NCBI GenBank assembly: GCA_040772545.1
Contig: JAXGXY010000002.1
Span: forward strand, 189,228-253,227
DNA length: 64,000 bases
DNA from: UBA1431 sp002329665
GTDB lineage: Bacteria > Bacillota > Clostridia > Christensenellales > UBA1431
Direction: 5' to 3'
This document shows, piece after piece, positions 9,178 to 16,756 of this stretch (its first letter is position 1; each line of letters opens with the position of its first letter). The translations under genes and the position numbers were made by a program. The notes beneath the pieces are model-generated. The model was given only the letters and a program-made list of their open reading frames with translations. It was not told where the DNA came from and searched no databases.

Positions 9178-10943
9178 TGCTTCACCACCTTCTCAAACTG
9201 CTCGTACAGTTTCAGAAAATCTTGCGGAATAATATTATCGTTCGTAAGCGATATTATTTCTCTGATTTCACGCAAGCTGTCTTTGTCATTTGCCGCAGCT
9301 TTCAACATACGCTCATACAAAATCGGTGCATCGAAATTCATGTTTAAGAAGCAGAAATCGCCTTTACCCTTTTTCATGTTCTCCAAAAAAGCGGCAAGGT
9401 AATCGTCGCTTAAGAGGAACGCGATATAGATTAAAAATGCGTTTTTATCCCTTACAACCTCGCTGAACACAGCAGAGTCACGGTTGTCTGGGATACCCGT
9501 GGTCTGGATTTTTAGCACCCGGCTAACCTCTTTATCACGGTTCTTTGCCGTGATGACATACCATTCCGAGATGTCACGCAGACCGAGACCGGTAAAATTT
9601 ATGCTCTCGCTTAAGGGCTGATGATTCGCCTTCATTAGGGGAGATAACGTCATTTCGGCTTCACTTTGAAAGGGCTGCATGGTCACAACCACATTGAAAT
9701 GCTCTTTTCCAATTACGACTGCCGATTTTCGGAGAGCACAGAAATCACGCACGGCGCTTTCAAGCATCATAAGAACAGCATCTTCACTGGTGGCGGTGTA
9801 CTCCTTCGGCTCGACTTTCTCAAACGGATTCGCCTTTTCATCAGAGCCGAACAGATCTTGCTTGAGCTTGTCGACGTTCAAATACCGTTGCTTTCCCCAA
9901 AGGGCAAGCATGCACTCCACATTTCCACCGAAAAAAGCGTTGTAGCTCGCGTTTGCCGAGCCGACATATAACTCACTGTTTGACCATTTTGTGCGGAGAT
10001 AGACCTTCGCATGGATGTCCTGTGTCTTAAAATCACCGGTTTCAGAGATACGCTCCTCACCGTCAACCACGTCGTCCTTAATGGTGTAGGTGTCAAATGA
10101 TTTGAGTAGTTCCGCGCTTAGCTTCGATAGCTCTGATTTTCTTGTGATAAGCGTACAGTCAGGGTTCACAAGGCGCTTCTTTTCAAAGCCCTCAATGACG
10201 CTTTTGCTTAAAAATGGTGATATGACCATTATCTTGTGGAAACTGTCGCCGAGGTTGTCGGTAGAGGAAACACCAATGCCATAAGGGATAAAGTTGAAGC
10301 CATCAAATTCTCTGCCAAGATTACGCCATTCAACATCAACAATTTCATCTGCAAGCTTAGATAACAGCTTTCTTTTATTCTTGAGTTGGCTGTTGTGTGA
10401 GCTTGTATTCTTATGCAGCCACAGCAAAAATGCGCGCATAGCTTCGCCCGTGCTTTCACCTTTCTCAATAACCATCTCACCCTTGGCTGCGCTATCAAGG
10501 CGTAGTGCGACGTCCCAACTGCGGTCGAAGGTAAGATTCCTGGACATGACAATCAGACGGAACTTGTCGGGCAAGCCGTCTGCTGAAAACTTCAAGAACC
10601 ATGTTTTGGGATGAAACGATCGCTTGTTTCGTAGATTGACCTCACTCACACAGTTTTCAAGCAGCGGCAGCAACTTGTTGGGTTTATCCGGTATCCTGAT
10701 TTGACTGCTCTGACAGAAAATGAGCAGCTTTCCACTTGCTCTGCGAATTGCTTCGAGCATATGTAACGGACTTTGCGTAAGCTCGGTATCCGCTTCCACA
10801 TTAAGTCCAACGATAGCGCATACGGCTGTCAGTGTCTCAAGGTCGAGGGAATATGTTGTTCCGACCGCAAATGATGTCTTATAACGAGGGGGCGGCGAAA
10901 GAAGCTCCCTGTAATCAATGCGATCTGATTGGGTATTAAGCAT
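9174..10943 (-). CDS. Phospholipase-D-superfamily nuclease with two HKD half-sites
   Basis: 590 aa. Two PLD half-sites are visible: FHPKTWFLKF with VMSRNLTFDRSWD (about residue 110-135), and IHAKVYLRTK with YVGSANASYNAFFGG (about 310-335). Paired HxK...N sites make the composite active site of PLD-family nucleases such as DrmC and the NgoFVII/BfiI type. The C-terminal half has no recognised domain. I chose the ATG at 10943, preceded by GGGGG and overlapping the stop of the DUF6361 gene by eight bases. Coding sequence and stop overlaps on both sides place it firmly in one translational unit with DUF6361 and the helicase. The likely role is cleavage of invading DNA or RNA. Confidence 0.85.
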   Translation of the reverse strand: MLNTQSDRIDYRELLSPPPRYKTSFAVGTTYSLDLETLTAVCAIVGLNVEADTELTQSPLHMLEAIRRASGKLLIFCQSSQIRIPDKPNKLLPLLENCVSEVNLRNKRSFHPKTWFLKFSADGLPDKFRLIVMSRNLTFDRSWDVALRLDSAAKGEMVIEKGESTGEAMRAFLLWLHKNTSSHNSQLKNKRKLLSKLADEIVDVEWRNLGREFDGFNFIPYGIGVSSTDNLGDSFHKIMVISPFLSKSVIEGFEKKRLVNPDCTLITRKSELSKLSAELLKSFDTYTIKDDVVDGEERISETGDFKTQDIHAKVYLRTKWSNSELYVGSANASYNAFFGGNVECMLALWGKQRYLNVDKLKQDLFGSDEKANPFEKVEPKEYTATSEDAVLMMLESAVRDFCALRKSAVVIGKEHFNVVVTMQPFQSEAEMTLSPLMKANHQPLSESINFTGLGLRDISEWYVITAKNRDKEVSRVLKIQTTGIPDNRDSAVFSEVVRDKNAFLIYIAFLLSDDYLAAFLENMKKGKGDFCFLNMNFDAPILYERMLKAAANDKDSLREIREIISLTNDNIIPQDFLKLYEQFEKVVKQ

Positions 10944-12111
10944 GGTTGCCAACCCCCTCGAAAATGTCCTTGACGATACGCTGAGCATAGGGCAAACGAT
11001 AAACAAGCGGTGACATGTTTACGTTATTATCGTCGTACTTATACAGATCTGTATTAGTCAGCTTTGCACGCGCCGCACCTTTAATCTCTTTTTCTCGGTG
11101 AATGATAAGACTGTCCAGTTCGCCCTCGTTATCAATTGCAGATGTATATGCCTTGAGAAACCGCATCACGCTGGCGCGGGGCTTGAGCCGTGTCTGAACA
11201 TCAGCGAGGCTCACGGTCGGGCGTTCCTCTTTGTATTGCGCCCACGACTCATTGGCAAGATTATTTTTTCCATCTGAATAGATAACATTGTACCTAATCT
11301 GTGCACCAAAGATGAAGCGCGAGAAATCGCGAGCAAGCTTGTAATCTCTTAATAGTTCGGGAGGCATAATGCTTTGCATAGCATAGATATCATCCAATTT
11401 TGCATATTCGGTGAAGTCAAGCCGACTCTCGCGCAGTACAAATGCAAGTAGGCTGTCGCGGGTACCGGGCATGGATGTAATACGCTCACGCAAATATGTG
11501 GCTTCATCTAAAGTCAACTTAATCGTCAGGCTTTCACGCCAATTCTCTTTTGCAGCGGGCACGCGCCAAAAGGCTGCTCCGCTCATTCCAGCATCAGTGT
11601 CATCGGTGGTATCATCTTCATTTTCGGCCTTGCGCTTTCCAAGTCCTTTCTCCCGCTCTGACGCGGCTTTACGTGCATGGAAAAGTTCCGCATATTCAGA
11701 CAGCGTAACCGGCTCTGAAATAAAGCCATAGGTTCGCAGTGCTCTCCAGTAAATGCTCGACGGCTTTCTTCTCAGCGTTTGCCGAGAACGCTGCCCGATA
11801 ATGCCCTCAGCGCCATTAACTGCGAGTATGTCAATAATGTCAAGTTCGTTTTGCTCTAACGCCTCTATAAACTGCCGCGGCAAAAGCTTCTTTCCTCGTT
11901 CAAGTTCCAAGCAGATATACGGTATAATGAAAAGATATTTGGCCCTCGTCTGGATTGTGGAGGTGCCAGGAAAGAGGATGTCAGAAAAGCCGTCCCGAAT
12001 TGTTCCGATGCCAAGCTCATCCACCGCGCCCGGCTCTGTCAGCTGGCGCAGTACGCTCAGAACCATATCCCGGTCGCTCTTAGAAAAATCAATCCACCCT
12101 AAGTTAAGCAT
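10936..12111 (-). CDS. DUF6361-type protein
   Basis: 391 aa. The opening LGWIDFSKSDRDMVLSVLRQ, then VDELGIGTIRDGFSDILFPG and STIQTRAKYLFIIPY, matches my memory of the DUF6361 family, whose biochemical function is not known. No catalytic motif or membrane helix is evident. The start at 12111 is preceded by TTAGGAGG at six bases; an ATG six bases earlier overlaps that site. Curiously, this Shine-Dalgarno lies in the leftover tail of a macro-type gene (12118-12177). It is the first gene of the four-gene overlapping operon that ends at 5486 and is probably a structural or sensing subunit of that system. Confidence 0.75.
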   Translation of the reverse strand: MLNLGWIDFSKSDRDMVLSVLRQLTEPGAVDELGIGTIRDGFSDILFPGTSTIQTRAKYLFIIPYICLELERGKKLLPRQFIEALEQNELDIIDILAVNGAEGIIGQRSRQTLRRKPSSIYWRALRTYGFISEPVTLSEYAELFHARKAASEREKGLGKRKAENEDDTTDDTDAGMSGAAFWRVPAAKENWRESLTIKLTLDEATYLRERITSMPGTRDSLLAFVLRESRLDFTEYAKLDDIYAMQSIMPPELLRDYKLARDFSRFIFGAQIRYNVIYSDGKNNLANESWAQYKEERPTVSLADVQTRLKPRASVMRFLKAYTSAIDNEGELDSLIIHREKEIKGAARAKLTNTDLYKYDDNNVNMSPLVYRLPYAQRIVKDIFEGVGNHA

Positions 12112-12117
12112 AGCCAT

Positions 12118-12177
12118 CCTCCTAACAAGGGCCGGTCATAGCTGAACAGAACCTCGTTAATCTTGAAAATATCGTAC
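12118..12177 (-). pseudogene. C-terminal scrap of a second macro-gene-type tail
   Basis: Twenty codons read YDIFKINEVLFSYDRPLLGG, nearly the same as the end of the macro-domain protein (YDIFEINEVLFKYDQPLLGG at 4305-4370). Nothing of the rest of that gene is left; upstream the DNA changes at once to the end of a UvrD-like remnant. The last codons of the tail contain TTAGGAGG, the ribosome site used by the DUF6361 gene. The scrap therefore marks a deletion junction and at the same time supplies a working translation signal. Confidence 0.75.
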
Positions 12178-12363
12178 TAACCTTTTTCCATATAAACTAT
12201 CCAGTCCAAGACTCATGGAGCAATGAATTCTGACATCTGCCCATATCCGCTTAAATAGGTGCCTTTCTGAACTCTCGTCAGCGCAACGTAAAGTAGACAT
12301 TTTCAGCGGTAGTGGATTCTTGTTCACTGATAGCAATGGTATGATCAATAGCAGATGCCAACG

Positions 12364-12371
12364 GAACTTTG
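12364..12371. repeat. 8-bp target-site duplication, left copy
   Basis: GAACTTTG here is repeated exactly at 13710-13717, directly outside the two ends of the IS256-family element. Deleting one copy and the element restores a continuous UvrD-like coding remnant. Confidence 0.95.
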
Positions 12372-13709
12372 GGTAGTGTCAAATCAAGTTTGCAAAATCA
12401 CTCCGATAAGAATAAATCAAGCGGCAGATAAAAAGGCGTCCTGAATGGACTGTGCGCTCAAATATGCCCTTGCGGACGACCAGTCTTCTGAATATTCCAT
12501 GAGGTACGTGGCGACCAGCCGCAGGTAGGATGCAGGGTTCGGGAAGATACCGACCACTCTGGTACGCCGCCTGATTTCTTTATTGAGTCTTTCCAGCATA
12601 TTGGAACTGGAAGTTTTGCGAAAATCCAAAGCCGGAAAACAAAAGAACGCGAGGGAGTCTTCCAGTCCGTCTTCCAGTATTCGAATGGCCTGCGGAAACC
12701 GTTTCTCATATTCTTCGACCAGCGCGGCAGCCCTTCTGCGGGCGGTCTCCATGTCCGGAGCAAGCCATATCTGTTTGAGCTTCCCTGCAAAAACCTGCTT
12801 GTCCCTATGCGGAACATGAACCAAAATGTTACGCATAAAATGCACCTTGCAACGCTGCCAGCAAGCGCCAGGGAAGCTTTCGCGTATGGCGGCGACCAAT
12901 CCGGCATGGGCGTCCGAAATGACCAGGGACGGGGCGGTAAGCCCTCGGCCCTTCAGCCTTTCAAAGAGCTGGGCATAGCTTGCACGGGATTCTTCCAGCA
13001 TAGGCTCGACGGCCAGCACCTCCCTTGACCCGGCTTCATTGACTCCACAGACAAGCAGGATCGCCATGCTGACAACACGCCCGTCGTAACGTACCTTTTC
13101 ATACAGAGCATCCACCCAAAGCACGGGGTAACGGTTGTCTTCAAGTGATCGGTTGCGGAACGCCTCCACCTGCTCATCCATCTCTTTTGCCATGTTGCTT
13201 ACCTGGGAACGCGACAGATTTTCAATACCCAGGCTCTTTGCCAGACGCTCCATTTTGCGCGTAGAAACGCCGTTTACGAAAGCTTCTTGAACCACTTGGA
13301 TAAGTGCCGCTTCGCTTCGTTTTCGGTCACTTACAAAGAACGGAACATACCCGCCTTGCCGCATCTTGGGCACCATCAGGTATATTGTCCCCATCCGGGT
13401 GTCGAATCGCCGAGGGCGGTAGCCCGAACGATAGCTCTGGCGGTCGGTGGTGTGCTGTGATTTTTCCGCTCCGATTCTTGTCGAAATCTCCGCTTCCATC
13501 AATTGATCGCATAGCCACTCCAGCATCGACAGCATCGGATCAGGTTCGCTCATGCATTGCAGTAGTAATTCAGCCAAGTTTGTGGTAGTCTTTTTTTGAG
13601 CCATCGGTTTTTCTCCTTTTGAATGATTTGCTCGCACCATTCATTCTATCGGAGTGTCCGGTGGCTTTCCATATCCACATATAAATTGCAAACACTATTG
13701 TACTCTATC
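12372..13709 (-). mobile_element. Complete IS256-family insertion sequence, 1338 bp
   Basis: The element contains one transposase gene and is flanked by an exact 8-bp direct repeat, GAACTTTG, at 12364-12371 and 13710-13717, the target duplication size expected for IS256-family elements. The ends form imperfect inverted repeats: GGTAGTGTCAAATC...GTTTGCAA at the right and GATAGAGTACAATA...GTTTGCAA at the left, both followed further in by an ACTCCGATA block. Copy A1 (1-520) has the same right end, and a scrap at 61461-61572 has the same left end, which fixes both boundaries independently. The intact duplication indicates a recent, unrearranged insertion. Confidence 0.95.
12417..13604 (-). CDS. 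IS256-family transposase (intact)
   Basis: 395 aa, the usual length for the family. The DDE residues appear as LWVDALYEKV (D165), VISDAHAGL (D231) and NMLERLNKEIRRRTRVVG (E338), with the CWQRCKVHFMRNIL segment between the second and third. It catalyses cut/copy-out movement of the element through the 26-bp-scale end repeats. The ATG at 13604 (MAQKK) has GGAG ten bases upstream, and the same start codon context is preserved in the scrap at 61461-61572. No frameshift or stop is present, so this copy may be active and could mobilise the dead relatives in trans. Confidence 0.95.
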   Translation of the reverse strand: MAQKKTTTNLAELLLQCMSEPDPMLSMLEWLCDQLMEAEISTRIGAEKSQHTTDRQSYRSGYRPRRFDTRMGTIYLMVPKMRQGGYVPFFVSDRKRSEAALIQVVQEAFVNGVSTRKMERLAKSLGIENLSRSQVSNMAKEMDEQVEAFRNRSLEDNRYPVLWVDALYEKVRYDGRVVSMAILLVCGVNEAGSREVLAVEPMLEESRASYAQLFERLKGRGLTAPSLVISDAHAGLVAAIRESFPGACWQRCKVHFMRNILVHVPHRDKQVFAGKLKQIWLAPDMETARRRAAALVEEYEKRFPQAIRILEDGLEDSLAFFCFPALDFRKTSSSNMLERLNKEIRRRTRVVGIFPNPASYLRLVATYLMEYSEDWSSARAYLSAQSIQDAFLSAA

Positions 13710-13881
13710 GAACTTTGCGCTTGTTTGCCGCAACGATAAACACATATTGAAATTCAAGTCCCTTTACGCGATGAATGGATGCAATATCGAAGGCAATGCT
13801 TGTGGTAATGTTTGGAATCTCACCATTATTCTCTTAATAGCCACTAAGGTATTCAGCAGACGGATTTATGCTGTAATACCT

Positions 13882-15879
13882 CTACCAAGGGAACAGTGGC
13901 TTTTTGAAATTAATCTCGAAGAAGTGTCGTGCTTCGTCTAAATTCATCACAACCCATTCTCGGGATTTGTGTGCTTCCAGAGTCTCAGGGAGTTCCTTCA
14001 TCAAACGATCGGCCTCATATGTAGCGCCGGCATTGTACCTCAACTCGTTGTTCCTTGGCGAGATTACAAATGATTTGCGACTGGTTTTCCAGGCGTTCTG
14101 GACCGTCTTTATTGCGTATTTCCCAGTTACTTGCTCGCTGAAATAATTATCGAGGGAGAGACGTCGAACATATTCGGGCATCTCATCTGTGTGCTCGCCG
14201 ATGATCTCGCAAATAACTTCGGAAGAACACTTGAGTATGTCAGGGGTGTTATCATCGTTGTCCTCTTTCAAAGCATCAAGCAGATCCGGGATCAGAGCCA
14301 GCATGCGACGCAGGTACTCTCTGTAGAAGGCAGTACCGATCTTCTGCTGTACCGATCGAACCACATTACTTTTCATTACCTCGGTATTTGTGAGGCCAGC
14401 TTCCACGCGGCAAATCACTGTACGCCGGATCACTTCCGGAGCGACAGCTTTCACATCCTCATTGGCGCTGATAACAACGGCCGAATAATTGATGAGATGT
14501 TCGCTCACGCCAAAGTCATCGTTCTTTATCGTTTCAATAGCATGTTGGCTGAAACGGGTATTTGTAAGATCATCGACAATGATCGCGCCCTGAACAGTGC
14601 GCTTGAGGCTCTCAATGCTGGACCTAGTAAAGTCGGGCGCCGATACCTTTGGCTTCTGGCCAATCATCATCTTCAGCAGAGTTTCCAGAAAGCTTGTTTT
14701 CCCGGCCTTGCTTTGGCCGTAAACGAGACCGAATACAGGATACGGCAGCCGGTTCTGATCATAGCGTGCCGCCATATCTCGCATAACGCCCATAAAAGGA
14801 GTACAGAAAAACCAGTTGGCGAACTCAAAATATCGATATTGCATACCTTCGTAATCGCCGTGAAACTTGCTGTACCCTTCCATATATTTTAGAAAGAGCG
14901 AGACATCCTGTTCGACGGCTTCCCGGTCAGGGTTGAGATCAAGCAGGTCGGCATTCAAGGCTGCCGTGCCTTGGAATGCGTCAATCACGAGCTGCGGATA
15001 CTCACTTCGCAGTTCCTTTTCTTTTGTCGCTTCGCTTATAAGCTGCCGGCGCAGCTTCACGATGGTATCAGATACGACGGTAAGCTTACCGGTCTTTTTA
15101 TCTGCCTTTGGTAGCATTGGGGTAAGTGTGCCTGCGAGCTTATGAGTATCCAGAATGAATTTGACTTCCTCTGTGTTCTCCTTAACCGTCTCTATGACAA
15201 GGACTTTATTAGCCTTTATTGTTCCGGCCACTGGCAGTTCATCAATGTTTTCATTCAGATCAGCCCTTTCGAGGGCACTTCGCTTTATCGCATCCGAACT
15301 GCATTCCCGGAGTTCTGAGAATGAACCCATGTACCAGTCATACGCTTCATCGCCGTCGATATAGCAGATGTTTTCGCGCTGTATTCCACCAAAAGCATTA
15401 TAGGACATGTTGGCAGAGCCCATGATAACGCGCTTACGCCCGTCTTCAGCTGCAAGGAGGTACAGCTTCTCATGCGAGAGTTTTGTCCGGGATACATAGA
15501 ATTTAACGCTGCCGTTATCCATACGGGAAAGCAGCTGCGATTGAGATTCCGATATATTGTCTCGCATTCGTTCAATGAGCTTGTCCTGATATGCCATAAC
15601 CTCCTGAAGCGTATAGGACAGAACAGCCTCACAGCCGAAAATGATTTCGGCGTAGCCAAACATTCCGAGGAGCTTATACACGAAATTGACGCCGGATGAG
15701 AAAGTGATCGCATAAAGTGAGTCGAAACCAGAAAAGAGGTCTTGCCAGGTAACGGACTCAGCTGACTCATAATTGAGTTTCACGACCTCAAGCTTGGTTC
15801 CGGAAGAACTGACGCAGGAACAGTCGTCGTCAACGTCGAACAGCGAAATCGTATTATAATTGTTCTGAGAACTACTCAT
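13882..15879 (-). CDS. PLD-like nuclease domain fused to a P-loop ATPase
   Basis: 665 aa. The N-terminal part has a PLD half-site, LSHEKLYLL (H136, K138) followed by VIMGSANMSYNAFGG (154-164). Only one such half-site is evident, so the active site would need dimerisation. The C-terminal part has Walker A GQSKAGKTS (388-396), Walker B AIIVDD (432-437), a sensor-like VISANED (470-474) and a possible arginine finger VIRRT (483-487), an AAA/D5-type arrangement. No TM helices. It follows the AraC-type gene by 20 bases and precedes the UvrD relic. I know no named family with this exact architecture; a nuclease switched by an ATPase in defence is the natural reading. Confidence 0.7.
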   Translation of the reverse strand: MSSSQNNYNTISLFDVDDDCSCVSSSGTKLEVVKLNYESAESVTWQDLFSGFDSLYAITFSSGVNFVYKLLGMFGYAEIIFGCEAVLSYTLQEVMAYQDKLIERMRDNISESQSQLLSRMDNGSVKFYVSRTKLSHEKLYLLAAEDGRKRVIMGSANMSYNAFGGIQRENICYIDGDEAYDWYMGSFSELRECSSDAIKRSALERADLNENIDELPVAGTIKANKVLVIETVKENTEEVKFILDTHKLAGTLTPMLPKADKKTGKLTVVSDTIVKLRRQLISEATKEKELRSEYPQLVIDAFQGTAALNADLLDLNPDREAVEQDVSLFLKYMEGYSKFHGDYEGMQYRYFEFANWFFCTPFMGVMRDMAARYDQNRLPYPVFGLVYGQSKAGKTSFLETLLKMMIGQKPKVSAPDFTRSSIESLKRTVQGAIIVDDLTNTRFSQHAIETIKNDDFGVSEHLINYSAVVISANEDVKAVAPEVIRRTVICRVEAGLTNTEVMKSNVVRSVQQKIGTAFYREYLRRMLALIPDLLDALKEDNDDNTPDILKCSSEVICEIIGEHTDEMPEYVRRLSLDNYFSEQVTGKYAIKTVQNAWKTSRKSFVISPRNNELRYNAGATYEADRLMKELPETLEAHKSREWVVMNLDEARHFFEINFKKPLFPW

Positions 15880-15898
15880 ACGACAGGCCTCCTATTCT

Positions 15899-16651
15899 TT
15901 ATTCCTTCTTGATGCGTTTGCGATATGCCTCAACCATGAAAGAATCGACATCATAGTATTTGCACTGGAAGAACTCGCATATCTTCTCCATCTCTTCTGT
16001 AGACTCAGCGCCGGCGTCAATAGCCGCTTCAACATCAGGAGGAATGTAATTGGGATCACTGTGGACTTCTGCCATCAGCTGAAAGCATTCTCGCAGAAGG
16101 AGACAAACAGGTATCTCTAATTGTTCGGCAACATCGGCGATGGCATAACTGGTGTCAACGTCAAACCCATATTCCTTTGTAGCGTCCTCAATTTCCATGA
16201 GATAATCGAACTTCTTGCCTGAGAGGAAACCATCTTCCTCCAGTTCGCGAAAGTAAGTATCGGCTCTGCTTTCTGGCTTGTTATCGCTGAAATTCGACAA
16301 CTGGAATTTATTGTTTGGAATACTCTTTGTACCTTTCCGGATCTCACCGGGCGTACAATCATGATACGTCCTCATTGCCCGCGTAAATGCGGATTGATCG
16401 GAGTATCCGAGATCCAAGGATATGTCACAAATGGATTTCTCCAAATTCAACTTAAGTTCCTGACCGGCAAAGAAGAGCTTGCGCTCATTGATATAGTGGA
16501 ACAACGTTTCGCCGGTGAGCACTTCGAAGCACTTCCCGAAGTGGCTACTGTTGTACCCAATTTCGCTGTAGATGCCCTTTTTAATGTTTTCAGCGTCTTC
16601 ATGAATATGGGTATCAATGTAATCCATGACTGTGTCAAACTTGTTATTCAT
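15899..16651 (-). CDS. AraC-type HTH transcriptional regulator with an unusual C-terminal domain
   Basis: 250 aa. The DNA-binding domain is at the N-terminus (residues 1-105): SEIGYNSSHFGKCFEVLTGE is the first and DISLDLGYSDQSAFTRAMRT the second HTH of an AraC/XylS unit. Most AraC proteins have this domain at the C-terminus, so the order is reversed. The C-terminal 140 residues are acidic, without a recognised ligand domain. The ATG at 16651 has AGGAG at proper spacing; the codons upstream (TTG) do not. It sits between the UvrD fusion gene and the PLD-ATPase gene in the same direction, with 105 non-coding bases upstream that may hold its own promoter. Probably regulates the distal nuclease gene or the whole cluster. 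Confidence 0.75.
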   Translation of the reverse strand: MNNKFDTVMDYIDTHIHEDAENIKKGIYSEIGYNSSHFGKCFEVLTGETLFHYINERKLFFAGQELKLNLEKSICDISLDLGYSDQSAFTRAMRTYHDCTPGEIRKGTKSIPNNKFQLSNFSDNKPESRADTYFRELEEDGFLSGKKFDYLMEIEDATKEYGFDVDTSYAIADVAEQLEIPVCLLLRECFQLMAEVHSDPNYIPPDVEAAIDAGAESTEEMEKICEFFQCKYYDVDSFMVEAYRKRIKKE

Positions 16652-16756
16652 TAGCAAGCTCCTTTCAACTATGTGATTCTATTATTGCTTGCTTTTTTGC
16701 ATTTTACTTGACACACAGCAAATCAAAAAAGTCAAAATGTAGTTCCAGAACCCTGC

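Larger units (their letters stand above)
12213..13880 (-). pseudogene. UvrD-like helicase C-terminus, degraded and split by an IS
   Basis: Reading the minus strand across the insertion and removing it, the flanks encode SIAFDIASIHRVKGLEFQYV then FIVAANKRKVPLASAIDHT and, after one frameshift near 12280, LLYVALTRVQKGTYLSGYGQ and MSEFIAP-stop. This parallels the C-terminus of the intact helicase at 16757-18850 (MHRVKGLEFRHVFVVAANRN ... LLYVALTRAQESAQIYCYGQ). An additional in-frame stop occurs before the motif (about 13825). Only the motif V/VI end is left, so this is a relic of a second copy, lying directly downstream of the PLD-ATPase gene. The IS at 12372-13709 lies within the lysine-arginine region after VAANK. 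Confidence 0.85.

Noticed and set aside
12157..12348. A 63-codon open frame on the minus strand
   Set aside because: It lies in a shifted frame across the UvrD relic and the macro-tail scrap; no ribosome site. Explained by the pseudogenes.
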